NCBI GenBank assembly: GCA_023091735.1
Contig: JALKBU010000334.1
Location: 1 to 47,572 of the forward strand
From: Trichomonas tenax
Lineage: Eukaryota > Parabasalia > Trichomonadida > Trichomonadidae
Direction of reading: 5' to 3'
Length of the DNA stretch: 47,572 nucleotides
Below the pieces are notes generated by a model that worked only from the letters and a program-made list of their open reading frames with translations, did no database searches and was not told the origin of the DNA. Of this stretch, positions 16,731 to 26,500 are shown piece after piece (within the stretch, counting starts at the first letter, position 1; every line of letters starts with the position of its first letter). The position numbers and the translations under genes are program-made.

Positions 16731-17825
16731 TCAAAATTCTCTTTTTGCGATCACAACAAATTCAGAAGGAAATTCTGTTTCTGCATTTGTAATCACAGCT
16801 AATGCATCATATCCTCCAGCTCCAGGTGGAATTGATGTTACATAATTCGGTAATTTTTCAAGTTTGGATATTAATGTCCTTATTTCCTGTGGGAGTATTG
16901 GTACATTCCATTCATCTGTTATTCTTATTTGGATCTTTCTTAAATTCATGAATTTCTCTTGAATATCGGGAACAGAGCCACTTTGAAGTGCATCACATGC
17001 TTGTTTGTTTGCTTCTATGAGTTCTTCATATAAAGGCATGTGTTTTGGATCAACTTTATGTGTGTTGAATTGACGAACTAAATCAGTTGTTGAAGAACCA
17101 GAGCCACCTTTGATAAGATAAAGATACATTCCATTAGGGATAGTGAACTTATCATGAAGATTTCTCCAGTCTTTGCTGATATTTTCGAGAGAAATTAATT
17201 CAGCCAATGGTCTTCTGAAGATCTGAGGTCCCCAAATGGCACAACTCAAGTCAAAGCATGATCCAACCTTCTTTTGAGCGATGCTATTGGCAATCGAAGA
17301 AAGCTGGAACAAAAGATCTTTATCTTCTGGGATATTTGCAAGGTGCATAAGAGACATCACTATTGAAACAATTGTTGCTGAACTTGAACCTAAACCAGTT
17401 TTACCGTCTTGTGTGTAAAATTGTGGATCTGCTTCGATTAATAATTCGATCTCTGATGGATTAATGATTTTGAAGTATGTGAAGAACGCATTCAACGAGG
17501 CAAGAATGCACTTTTCAAACTTATTATCGATCTTTTCGATGTCCCAATCTGATGGAGTAAATTTGAATTGATATTTAAATGAATAATCGGTTAAATTATA
17601 CTTTCTACCACATGTTGTCACATTTACTATTAATTCTTCTGTTTTATTATTTAATATTTTAGAATCGCATTTAATTTTTGGATCTAAATCAACAACTAAA
17701 GCAAAATTCTTTGGATCCAATACGACATAGCCTCCAACGATCATACATTTTGAATGCCCAATTCCACATCCTTTAGAATCCGGAAGAAAAGTGATTTCAT
17801 GCATAAAAATAATATTTTTTGTCAT
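16731..17825 (-). CDS. Phosphomevalonate kinase (GHMP kinase superfamily)
   Basis: This 364-residue enzyme is expected to phosphorylate 5-phosphomevalonate with ATP to give 5-diphosphomevalonate in the mevalonate route to isoprenoids (dolichol, prenyl groups). Motifs in order are the N-terminal GHSKCMIVGGYVVLDP, corresponding to the (S)APGK...GGYLVLD start of ERG8-type kinases; the ATP-binding GLGSSSATIVS at about 145-155; QKKVGSCFDLSCAIWG; GGSGSSTTDLVRQF; and the C-terminal PPGAGGYDALAVI motif. Length is slightly shorter than yeast ERG8 (451). The first ATG overlaps a recurring promoter-like element (TTTACATGACA read on this strand); Met8 (codon 17802-17804, MHEITF) is an equally plausible start and loses no conserved residue. 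It converges with the TSG101 gene, with 40 bp between stops. Confidence 0.85.
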   Translation of the reverse strand: MTKNIIFMHEITFLPDSKGCGIGHSKCMIVGGYVVLDPKNFALVVDLDPKIKCDSKILNNKTEELIVNVTTCGRKYNLTDYSFKYQFKFTPSDWDIEKIDNKFEKCILASLNAFFTYFKIINPSEIELLIEADPQFYTQDGKTGLGSSSATIVSIVMSLMHLANIPEDKDLLFQLSSIANSIAQKKVGSCFDLSCAIWGPQIFRRPLAELISLENISKDWRNLHDKFTIPNGMYLYLIKGGSGSSTTDLVRQFNTHKVDPKHMPLYEELIEANKQACDALQSGSVPDIQEKFMNLRKIQIRITDEWNVPILPQEIRTLISKLEKLPNYVTSIPPGAGGYDALAVITNAETEFPSEFVVIAKREF

Positions 17826-17830
17826 GTAAA
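17820..17830 (-). promoter_or_regulatory. TGWCATGTAAA-type element overlapping the kinase start
   Basis: The plus strand reads TGTCATGTAAA, so on the coding strand the word is TTTACATGACA and supplies the annotated ATG of the phosphomevalonate kinase gene. It is another copy of the element seen upstream of the BTB, capping enzyme and type II membrane protein genes. Confidence 0.45.
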
Positions 17831-17921
17831 TATTTTGTAAATAATTTGATTTTATATCATGTACATAATTTATACGTCAAATTTCTAAAGTCGAAAAATT
17901 CCAAAAATTTTGAAACTTTTT

Positions 17922-17932
17922 TCACTTCATTT
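17922..17932 (+). promoter_or_regulatory. Tandem initiator-like motifs for the EXO1-like gene
   Basis: TCACTT (17922-17927) and TCATTT (17927-17932) overlap by one base, 9 to 19 bases before the ATG at 17941. Both fit the trichomonad initiator TCAYTW, and the distances agree with the short 5' UTRs known in these organisms. Confidence 0.55.
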
Positions 17933-17940
17933 TTTAGGAA

Positions 17941-18891
17941 ATGGGAATAAATAACTTACTTCCAAATGTCAAAGAAATTGTAAAGTGTGGCCATATATCA
18001 TTATTCAGTGGTAAAAGGATTGCCATCGATGGTTTTGTGTGGCTTCATCGATCAGCTTTTTCGTGTGCAAAAGAATTACTTGAAAATCCATCAACACCAC
18101 TTATCCTACGTTACTGCAAGAAGAATATCGAAATGCTGAAGGTAAATGGATTGATTCCATATTTCGTATTCGATGGAAGGCCTCTTCCAGGAAAAACAGG
18201 TACAAATTCTGAGAGGAAAGAGATCAGAGATGAAGCCATCAAAGCCATTGAATCAGGTAAAGATGACAATTTAACTTATGCAAAAACAGTTTCAATCAAG
18301 CATGAAACAGTGAAAGTGTTAATAGATTACTTGAAGGCAGAGAACATTCCATATGTTGTTGCTCCGTTTGAAGCTGATGCACAACTCGCTTACTTGGTTA
18401 GGAATAACTTTGCTGATATCGTGTTAACAGAAGATACAGATCTCATCTGCTACAAGAGCCCAATAACTCTATTCAAACTCAACAGTGAAGGAATGGTTGA
18501 TTATGTTGTTTATCAAGAATTGCTTGATTTCCTTGGTTTAACTTCAGAGCAATTCACTCAGTTCTGTGGTCTCATCACAGATGTATACGGGAAGCATATA
18601 AGAATGATGGGATTCAAGACAGCTCTTAAGTTGATCAAAGAATACAAAGATGCTGTAGAAGTTATCAAATATGCTAGAACAAAGCCTAAGTTCACAGTTC
18701 CAGATGACTATGAAACCGCATTTCATCAAACAATGCTAATTTTCAATCACCAAATTGTCTATGATCCAGATTTAAAGAAAACTGTGAATCTTACTCCAAC
18801 AACCAGCAATGATCCTATAATTGGATCCCACATGGAAGGAGAAATCCTAATTAAGCTTGTAACTGGTGAAATCGATCCTCATTCTATCTAA
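17941..18891 (+). CDS. EXO1-type XPG/FEN family nuclease, catalytic core only
   Basis: This 316-residue protein begins MGINNLLPNVKE, as XPG-family nucleases must, with the EXO1-like DGFVWLHRSAFSCAKEL. The metal-binding acidic residues are in place: Asp30, Asp78 in FVFDGRPLP, Glu144 and Asp146 in FEADAQLAYL, Asp165 and Asp167 in TEDTDL, and Asp214. The last sits in LITDVYG, where EXO1 and FEN1 have GCDY or GSDY. The H2TH region is recognisable (MMGFKTALKLI). Such enzymes remove nucleotides 5' to 3' and cut flaps in mismatch repair, recombination and replication. The protein stops soon after the nuclease core, without the long C-terminal tail that binds mismatch-repair partners in yeast and human EXO1 (700-850 aa). 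It is transcribed divergently from the kinase gene with 115 bp between starts. Confidence 0.85.
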   Translation: MGINNLLPNVKEIVKCGHISLFSGKRIAIDGFVWLHRSAFSCAKELLENPSTPLILRYCKKNIEMLKVNGLIPYFVFDGRPLPGKTGTNSERKEIRDEAIKAIESGKDDNLTYAKTVSIKHETVKVLIDYLKAENIPYVVAPFEADAQLAYLVRNNFADIVLTEDTDLICYKSPITLFKLNSEGMVDYVVYQELLDFLGLTSEQFTQFCGLITDVYGKHIRMMGFKTALKLIKEYKDAVEVIKYARTKPKFTVPDDYETAFHQTMLIFNHQIVYDPDLKKTVNLTPTTSNDPIIGSHMEGEILIKLVTGEIDPHSI

Positions 18892-19075
18892 TTTTATGTT
18901 TAATAAAATCATCATTTGCTGAAACATTTGTTTGAATGTAAATAATATATTCAAGATTCGAAAAGAGGATAATAACAATTTTAATATATAATACAGACAC
19001 ATAATATGTAGAGATCTGACTATCGCATCAACAGCTGATTATGAATATCTATAGTTCATTTTTCTGAATTTATCT

Positions 19076-20191
19076 CTAGTTGATTGGATGTCCTGTTAAT
19101 TTTTCAAGTTGTCCAATGAGTTGTTGAATTCTTGCATCTTTAAGTTCAACTGTCTTCTTTACTCGCTCAGCAATCAATGCTAATTCACTTTTATGCTGAT
19201 CATTTGCTAATTGAATTTGATTTTGAAGATCGCTGATCTTTGATTTCAATTCGTTGTTTTCCTGTTTGATCTGCATGATTTGTTGGTTCTCAGCACTCTT
19301 TGCTGAGTTTTGCTTGAGGATAAGCTGCTGTATTTGTGCTTTGTAATCATTGATTTGGGAGTTTAAAGACTTTATTTCTTCTCTGTAACTTTCACACTTG
19401 CATTTTGAAATCTGAGCATTCAAGTCAAGAATTTTTTCTTCTAAAAGATGTTTCTCGCTCTTATCCGACTCTTTCATTGAATTAATTGTAGTCTCTAGGT
19501 TTTCAATTCTTGTTCTCAGGCGAGTTTCAACGATTTTATGCTCTTGTTTTTCTTTTTCAAGCTGAGATTTTAATTTATTTGCTTCATCGTGTGCATCAGC
19601 TTCTAATTTACCCACAACATCCATAAGCATCTTTTCTTGCCTAGATTTAATTCTGTTTGCATCTTGTTCTGCTTTTTCTTGAAATTCAGCGCGAATCTTT
19701 TCAGTGATTAGTTTCTGCCATGCAGTTCTTGCAATTTCTTCTTCATGTTTGGCTTGTTGCTTCGCTTCTTCTATTTTTGAGTACATTTCTTCAACTCTTT
19801 TGCTCATAACGTCTTTTATTTCTTTTTCTCTACCTAAAGCTCGTTCTTTTAGTTTTAATAGTTTTTGATGGCATCTTTCCTCAGTATCTGCGTTCTGCTG
19901 AACTAAAATTAATCGTTTTTTCTCGAATTCTGAATTTAAATTTGCCAAATCTGCTGCGTATTTCGCTTGAAGTGTCTCTTTCTGCTTCTGCAGTTCAACT
20001 TTATGATCGTCAAGTAGTTTTTGAATCTTTGGCTCGATTTCTTTTAAAGTATTCTTTTTGCAATTGTTTAATTCGAACTTTGTTTCTGCTAATTCTTGTT
20101 TTAATTGATCGTAGGCCAATAGGAGAGTCTCATTTTCTTTGATAACCTTCTCAACAAATGCCTGATTTCTCTCTACGATTTGTTTTGCCAT
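19076..20191 (-). CDS. CEP131/AZI1-like coiled-coil protein
   Basis: The frame has a TTG one codon upstream, but the first ATG is at 20191 (MAKQIVERNQAF), giving 371 residues. It is almost all coiled coil. Internal segments resemble the conserved C-terminal half of CEP131/AZI1: RCHQKLLKLKERALGREKEIKDV; the IRAEFQEKAEQDANRIKSRQ run leading to VVGKLEADAHDEANK (CEP131 has a similar I.RLEAD..... step); and the end ALIAERVKKTVELKDARIQQL, close to the RRVKTALARKEAAVNSLR ending of CEP131. CEP131 localises to centriolar satellites and the ciliary transition zone or basal body and is needed for cilia or flagella formation. The N-terminal half of animal CEP131 is missing. The assignment is from remembered motif patterns, so it is moderate in strength. 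Confidence 0.6.
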   Translation of the reverse strand: MAKQIVERNQAFVEKVIKENETLLLAYDQLKQELAETKFELNNCKKNTLKEIEPKIQKLLDDHKVELQKQKETLQAKYAADLANLNSEFEKKRLILVQQNADTEERCHQKLLKLKERALGREKEIKDVMSKRVEEMYSKIEEAKQQAKHEEEIARTAWQKLITEKIRAEFQEKAEQDANRIKSRQEKMLMDVVGKLEADAHDEANKLKSQLEKEKQEHKIVETRLRTRIENLETTINSMKESDKSEKHLLEEKILDLNAQISKCKCESYREEIKSLNSQINDYKAQIQQLILKQNSAKSAENQQIMQIKQENNELKSKISDLQNQIQLANDQHKSELALIAERVKKTVELKDARIQQLIGQLEKLTGHPIN

Positions 20192-20572
20192 CAAAACGAT
20201 TTTATGATGTGATTGTATAATGAAGATCCATTACATTGTATTTCAAAAGCCTGCTTCAATGCAGAGAGATCCATAATGGATGTTTGAGTCATTTCCATTT
20301 CTTAAATTTATTCAAGAAATCAGTCTTCAGAATACAAATAAATTTCCAGCATCACAGCGTCCTATAGATACCTGAAATTATAAGTACTGCTGTGTCGAGC
20401 TGAGTTTTGAATCATATCATCATAATGAAAGAAGAAATATTTTTGATTTATAAGTTTGAGCATTTTTAATCGGAAATATGCAAGCTATAGATTAGGAAAA
20501 TGCTATTTATGATGTTTCCAGAAGTCAAAAAAGAAAGTTGATTTTTGTCACTTTTCAAAATCATTATTTCCA
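20192..20572. other. Divergent promoter region, CEP131-like and SSL1 genes
   Basis: This 381-bp gap separates two divergently transcribed genes. For the minus gene there is TCATTA on the coding strand (complement of 20218-20223), 27 bases from its ATG. For the plus gene, TGTCACTTTTC at 20546-20556 (contains TCACTT) and TCATTA at 20561-20566 lie 27 and 12 bases before ATG 20573. No gene is seen between them. Confidence 0.5.
20546..20566 (+). promoter_or_regulatory. Initiator-like motifs of the SSL1 gene
   Basis: The shared word TGTCACTTTTC (20546-20556) and a TCATTA (20561-20566) both fit the TCAYTW initiator. The second would give a 5' UTR of about ten bases before ATG 20573, the usual trichomonad length. 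Confidence 0.5.
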
Positions 20573-21748
20573 ATGGAAGAAGGCAAATCTAACCTCGTCA
20601 GGCGTTGGGGCCGTCGCGACAACATATGGGACAACCTCGACGTCGGCGAGAACAATGATTTGCGCCTTGTTCAAGAGACTGAGCAATGGGATAGCGAAGT
20701 CGAGAAAAAGAAAAAGGCTTTGCTTTATGCTTCACGCGGTCTCATTAGATCTCTCGTTTTGATTCTCGATTTGTCAACTAATGGCCTCGAGCAGAGAGCG
20801 TTTAACCAAAACAGAATGAAATTAATTCAAGATCTTGCTGTAGAATTTATCAGTGACTTCTTCGTTCAAAACCCATTATCTCAACTCTCTATTCTCGCCA
20901 CTTATGAGTCAACATGCCATATTTTAACCCCCCTTTCTTGCAATGTCGATGATCACATTCGCGTAGTCAAGAAAATATCACAAACAGATCATAGTGGTGA
21001 ACCATCACTCGAAAACTCTCTTTCAATCGCAACAGCTATTCTCGGAAATGGTAATCAAAATCCAGGTCTTGCACAAATTTCGACAACTAAAGAAGTTTTG
21101 ATCGTTTACGGTTCACTGACAACATGCGATAATTCACCAATCTACAAGACTCTTAGTGTCATCAAAAATTCAAAGATCAAAGTTTCAATCATCGGCCTTG
21201 GTGCTAAAGTTTTTGTTCTCGAAAGAATTGCCCAGGAATCAGGTGGTGATTACTTCGTTCCTGTTTCTATTGAACATTTACAAGATATTTTCCATTCTTT
21301 TGTTATTCCACCAGAATACATGTCTAACCAAAGAAGATATTATATTCCTTTCGGCTTTGCTTCCATTGCAAATCCAATTGTTCCAGCCTTTGATGTTTTC
21401 AAGTTAATGTCAAATCCACCGGATGCTTCAAACAAACCGGAAACACCACAATATGGTGGCTATAACTGCCCACGATGTGGAACACGCGTTTTCAGTATTC
21501 CATGCTTTTGCCCAGTTTGCAAAGATTTCTTGATTTCTCCAGCTTATCTCAAAAGAACTGTCAGCCATTTGAATTCAATTCCTCCATTCATCGAAGATGA
21601 GAATCCATCTACAGATCATTGCTTTGGCTGCAATGCTCCATTCACAGAAAAACCATGCAGATGCCTGAGATGCAATCATAATTTCTGCAAGAACTGCGAT
21701 CCATTCATCCATGAAATTCTCCAGAGATGTCCTGGATGCATGAACTAA
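20573..21748 (+). CDS. SSL1: TFIIH core subunit p44 / SSL1
   Basis: This 391-residue protein matches the SSL1/p44 subunit of TFIIH, which stimulates the XPD helicase in transcription initiation and nucleotide excision repair. The N-terminus has the family motif RRWGRRDNIWDNLDVGEN-like (R..GxxR..W..). It is followed by a von Willebrand A-like domain (RSLVLILDLS, then QLSILATYES, SLENSLSIATAIL, KEVLIVYGSLTTCD, IKVSIIGLGAKVFVLERIAQESGGDYFV). The C-terminal part has a C4 zinc module starting at Cys299 (NCPRCGTRVFSIPCFCPVC) and a second cysteine-rich module (HCFGCNAPF, CRCLRCNHNFCKNCD, RCPGC), the RING-like p44 C-terminus. Length agrees with human p44 (395). The start is supported by initiator motifs close upstream. 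Confidence 0.93.
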   Translation: MEEGKSNLVRRWGRRDNIWDNLDVGENNDLRLVQETEQWDSEVEKKKKALLYASRGLIRSLVLILDLSTNGLEQRAFNQNRMKLIQDLAVEFISDFFVQNPLSQLSILATYESTCHILTPLSCNVDDHIRVVKKISQTDHSGEPSLENSLSIATAILGNGNQNPGLAQISTTKEVLIVYGSLTTCDNSPIYKTLSVIKNSKIKVSIIGLGAKVFVLERIAQESGGDYFVPVSIEHLQDIFHSFVIPPEYMSNQRRYYIPFGFASIANPIVPAFDVFKLMSNPPDASNKPETPQYGGYNCPRCGTRVFSIPCFCPVCKDFLISPAYLKRTVSHLNSIPPFIEDENPSTDHCFGCNAPFTEKPCRCLRCNHNFCKNCDPFIHEILQRCPGCMN

Positions 21749-22115
21749 TCCAATTTATACTGTTATTTATCATTTCTTAATAAATTGTAATAGATGTATT
21801 TAATGAAACAACCAGCTTCTATCACATTTAAACATATGATGAAAGAGAGCTTGAAATAGGATCAAATTAAATATCAATCAAATTTACTTTAGATTGCGCA
21901 GGTTTTCTTTGATTATATTAAGTTCTTGGGCATGGACATATCAAAAATAGAATTCTTATTGTTTGTTGATAAAGATGAAATCAAATTCAAAAAATATTGA
22001 AAGAAAACATTCACCTTTTGGGCAATTTATATTGCAAAAAGTGAAATCAGCAATGTTTCCTGTATATATCCAAAAGTTGAGTTTTTTATAAATTTATTTT
22101 TATAGATTTTATTTT
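21749..22115. other. Intergenic region before the P-loop membrane protein gene
   Basis: No gene is seen in this 367-bp AT-rich gap. It carries TAATAAATTG downstream of the SSL1 stop, consistent with the 3' processing region. The final 40 bases before ATG 22116 are almost pure A/T with no clear TCAYTW motif. Confidence 0.5.
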
Positions 22116-23252
22116 ATGGCAACAAGTAACAAAAAGTTAGCGAAAACAATCGGTTGGAGCTTGTTTATTCTTCTCATCATCGTTATTATCTTCATTCTCA
22201 CACTGCGTAAACCATTCGTTCGCCATACTGGAAGGATTCCATTCGGATGGGATTCTAAATTAAACAAAACACTTCACCAATATATCAGCACTGTTCCTAC
22301 ACGCCACATTGTTGTCTTAACTGGTGGCTATCAGACAGGAAAATCACGCGCTCTCGAGGAAGTTAAATATTTGCTTCGTCGAGACAACAGTTTTGTTATT
22401 CATGCTGATTTTTCGACAGCAAGAAATACAAATGATGTTATTGGCTTGATAAAGACAGCGGTTTTCGCTGGATTAGCTGAAATGAATCCACCAACTAAAG
22501 CACATAAGAGATTTTTGACCAAATATCTACCACAATCAAATTTGGACAACGATTATGGCATTTCGCCACTATATTCACAGTTATACTTCGATCTTTCTTC
22601 TAAAATCGACTTACTTCACGATGGCATCATTGGATGGTCTGAGTTCTTCAATGCCCTCGAGGAAATAAACCCATCAATGCAGGTTGCTTGCCTCTTCAAC
22701 TCAATTGATAATATTTTAATCTCCACACCAAAGCTTTTCGATGCTTTACTTAGTAGATTTGCTCTCAGAAAGGACTATGTTGACTTTGTTCCAATTATAT
22801 GTGAACTCAAGGATTCAACACTCAGAACTAAATTCTCATTATTTGAATCAAGCATTAAGATCTACGATGTTTTAGGTGTCCACCAGCCAGAAATCATATT
22901 CTTCAAGAAGTACAAGATATTCACACCAGTTGAACTCAAGAAGATTATTGCAAAGTTTGGATATCATGGCGGAATCTTCGAAAGAATCTTTGAGGATCTC
23001 AAGCACGGATATCACCTTGATGAGGCACTCAATTCTGTTTATGATTTCCTCAAGAAAGACCTCCTTAAGCTCAATATCAGTGATGATTTGAGAGAAAGAG
23101 TCTGCTCTAATTCTACATTAGTATCTCCAAACGAAATCATGCGTTTCCGCCCTCTGTTAGAGAAAGGATATATCTGGCTTAAAGAAGATAATAACTTTAA
23201 CTTCACACATCATGGAATCAAAGATCTTATATGCATAACTGAAGCTAAATAA
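22116..23252 (+). CDS. Membrane-anchored P-loop NTPase (archaeal-ATPase/STAND-like), unassigned
   Basis: The 378-residue protein has one N-terminal membrane helix (about 12-31, IGWSLFILLIIVIIFILTL) followed by basic residues. A soluble domain begins about residue 50. VVLTGGYQTGKSRALEE is a Walker A loop (G70-G-Y-Q-T-G-K76-S77). Candidate downstream strands are SFVIHADFS and VACLFNSIDNIL, the latter in Walker B position but with SID instead of an acidic pair. The rest is helical and ends with a winged-helix-like segment (YIWLKEDNNFNFTHHGIKDLI). The size and order resemble archaeal-type ATPase domain proteins and STAND NTPases, but no specific ortholog is recognised. Location could be ER or hydrogenosome membrane; the sequence does not decide. 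Confidence 0.65.
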   Translation: MATSNKKLAKTIGWSLFILLIIVIIFILTLRKPFVRHTGRIPFGWDSKLNKTLHQYISTVPTRHIVVLTGGYQTGKSRALEEVKYLLRRDNSFVIHADFSTARNTNDVIGLIKTAVFAGLAEMNPPTKAHKRFLTKYLPQSNLDNDYGISPLYSQLYFDLSSKIDLLHDGIIGWSEFFNALEEINPSMQVACLFNSIDNILISTPKLFDALLSRFALRKDYVDFVPIICELKDSTLRTKFSLFESSIKIYDVLGVHQPEIIFFKKYKIFTPVELKKIIAKFGYHGGIFERIFEDLKHGYHLDEALNSVYDFLKKDLLKLNISDDLRERVCSNSTLVSPNEIMRFRPLLEKGYIWLKEDNNFNFTHHGIKDLICITEAK

Positions 23253-23560
23253 ACAGTGTTTTATCAATAAATCGTACTTTATTTTATCTATGAACTGGCT
23301 TTATATGACGTAAAATGAAAAATATGATTTGAAATATCAATATTTTCTTAATTTGCTTGACAGATATAATAAAAATGTAGTTGAGTTTATATATATTATA
23401 GATTGAATGTTAAAAGTTGTTAATAATTAATATTGAGGTCAAGCGAATATGAATAATTGTTAAACCCCCTATACAAAATATAAGATCCTTAATATATTTA
23501 CAAATTTTTAAGATTTGAGGGCGAAACGATTATTTTTGGTGTACGTTGTTTTAGAGTGAA
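23253..23560. other. Promoter region of the divergent-site dynein gene
   Basis: This 308-bp gap has no gene. TAAACAG and AATAAATCG words follow the preceding stop. Close to the dynein start there is TGTACGTTGTTTTAG (about 23540-23554), similar to the known trichomonad promoter motif with core ACGTTG. No TCAYTW initiator is seen in the last 40 bases before ATG 23561. Confidence 0.5.
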
Positions 23561-26500
23561 ATGAATTGGCTGAATGATCCAGATTTAGTTTCTGCAGAAG
23601 GAAACACACCCAAACATAAGACCTACAAGCCAATTCATGCATCTGTGTCGAAATTGCACCAAGAAAGTCAAAGCGCGCTTTTCGAAACAACAAATTTTAT
23701 AGAAGATACTAAGACTTTTAACTTAGAAAAACCAGGATTCGAGCAATCGGATCCTATTCTTGCGATACAAAATCCAGGTTTGTACGCAATGCGAAATAGA
23801 GCAAGTAAAAATACAAAACCCGTGTTATATTCACCATTAACATCAACAAAGAAGGTTCAATCGCGTTTGCAAACATCACTTGGAAAAACTCGACCACTAA
23901 CAAATCTTAAAACAATAGGCAAAGTTCCACACGATTTGTATAACCAGGAATTAAAGCCAGAAGAACTCTCTATTGACTTCGATGAGGAGCCAATAGCATA
24001 CTTTTCCAAACACAAAGACGGACACGGTCTCCGCTTTATTTATCTCGTTTATGCTAAAAATCCATCTGATCCAGATTTCTCTCCATACGATTTGAGAAAA
24101 GTAACATCAGCTGAAATCGGAAATGACTACTTTATGATGTCCGCAACAGGTGTAACACACGTCGATCCTTCTGGATTTACTGAATCTGTCGCTTTGGATC
24201 AATGGGCGAGGGAAGAATCTATATTCCAGAGTGTAAGGAGACTCAAGATATTCCAAAAATACAGTTATTGGTATCCATTCATAATATGGAAAAAATTCGT
24301 TCTCAGAAGAAGATTCGAAGAATTAAATCAAGCAATTCATAGCAGACCATTTTTCAGAAATCCAGAATTCTTTACAAACGAACTTCAATTCTATACTTCC
24401 ACAGTAACAGTCAATAAAATGATCAAAGATAACTTATTCGCATTTGAAACTCAGAAAATGTATACATTAAGCGAATTCCAGGAGCGCAGCAAAGCACTTA
24501 AAGACAATTTGAAATCCCAATTTTTAAGATATGTTGAAAATATATCCCGCAAAATGTCGAAAGATATTTACGCAAAATTAAGCGATAAACAATTGATTGA
24601 AGTTGCCGACAAAGATTTCTGGAAAGACAGAAAGAATCCTCCAAATATTACACAACTTGCAACTCTCGAAAAACTTAAATCAGAACTTCGTAAAGAAAAA
24701 ACTGATGCTGTCAACGAAGAAATCAGAGCAATTGGTGGCTTGATTCGTTCAGTGGATTATATGATCCTTGAAAATCTTGTTACAGCAACAATTGACGCTT
24801 TCCAATATGCAGATTCTGTATTCTCGACAGATATGTCATCAGTTTTCAAAGTCGATATTGTTTTCTCGGAAAATGGAACAATTGCAATTCAACCTTCTCT
24901 GAGTGAACTCGAACGTGCCATTGCGAACGAAATTCAAATCAGCATGAAGTTAGTAAATTCTCTTCCACGAGTTTTGCATGAAATCGATCTCAGGCCATTC
25001 ATTAGAGATTCTGGTCTTGATGTAGAAACAGTCTATAGATTCGGTTCAAACTTCTTAATGCTTATTCACAGTCGCAATGAACACGTTAATGCTGAGAAGA
25101 ACATCCTTGAAATTATTAGAAAATCTTATCAAGAAGCTGTTGAATCAACAAAGAATTTCTCCGAATACTTCAATATTTTCAAACTTGGCCAGGATTGGGA
25201 TGCAAGAGAATTCTTGTTCACAAGGAAAGGAGAAGCATACACTGGCGTTATATCTGAAGTAAGAGAAGGCGAGAAAGAGGATGATTTCTTAATCAACTCT
25301 GAGAACGAACCAGTCGTCAATTTTAATGAAATTGACAGAGCATTGAAAGGTTTCTTTAGAGATCAGGAAGCTGTCAACAATATTAGACAGAGAACATCAA
25401 AAGGTGCTCTGTTCATTGATTCATCAAACTTCAGATCAATTCTCTTACCAATTCCTAAGAAGGGAATTGATGATATCAGCAAACTTATCACAAAATTAGT
25501 TAAGATGAAAATTGCTCTCACTGAAAATGTTTTGCACAACTATTCGATTGCATTAAATGCAGAGCCAAAGATCCTTGATTCATATATTTCATTATGCGAG
25601 CTCGTGAAAAGAACAGAAAGAGTCAAACCGGCGATCAACCAGGAAATAGATTTCGTGAACAAAGGTATTCAGCTTCTTTCCAAATACAAGATTAATACTA
25701 TTCAAGTCAATCCTCTTGAAAAATTAATGAATGCATTCTCTGAAGCCGAACAAATTGCTATTGCAAATAAGCAGAAATTCAGAGACGAATATTCCGGTTT
25801 ACTCAAAACAAAAGTCAAAGAGATGGAGAAAACACTCTCAAAGATTTATTCAGAGATCACTTCAATTCCTTCAACACTCAGCGAAATATCAAAATCGATC
25901 AAAATGTACACGGAGAAGTTCAAAGAGCAGAAAGAAAAGATTTCTTCACTTCATGATGAAATCGAGAAACTTGTTTCTATGCAACAAATCACTGAAATTG
26001 AATTCAATGATTTCAGCTTCTATCAAACAATCATTAAGACAGTGGACGCAATGCTCTTAATGTTCAATGCTATCCAGGATTGGGTTCGTCTCACAGAATT
26101 CACAAGAAACTCGCCATTCTCTGAGATTGATGTTGAAAGTTTCCTCCAAACATTCAATTACATTTCGTCAATCATCGGAAGCTTATCATTAAGTGTTCTC
26201 AAGACACCCGTATTCGATGAGCTGAAGAAAGTTACAACAGACTTCAAAGCAGTTCTCAACAATCTCCAGAGTCTTTCTAATTCTTCTCTCCATGCTCGCC
26301 ATTGGGATTCTCTTTATGCAGAATGCAACTGCACTGAGAAATATGTTCCGGAAGTTACAATTCACCAACTCCTCACTTATGGAATTCTATCAAACGATGC
26401 TGCTGTCGCTCAAGTTACCTCATTTGCTAACGCAGAAGCTGAAATTGAACTTGAATTCATTTCCGTTCATGAGCGCTGGCATCACATTAAGCTTCCTCTC

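Noticed and set aside
25731..26060. 109-residue frame overlapping the pseudo-dynein
   Set aside because: It is an out-of-frame shadow; the dynein frame is continuous and its conserved motifs lie in the main frame.
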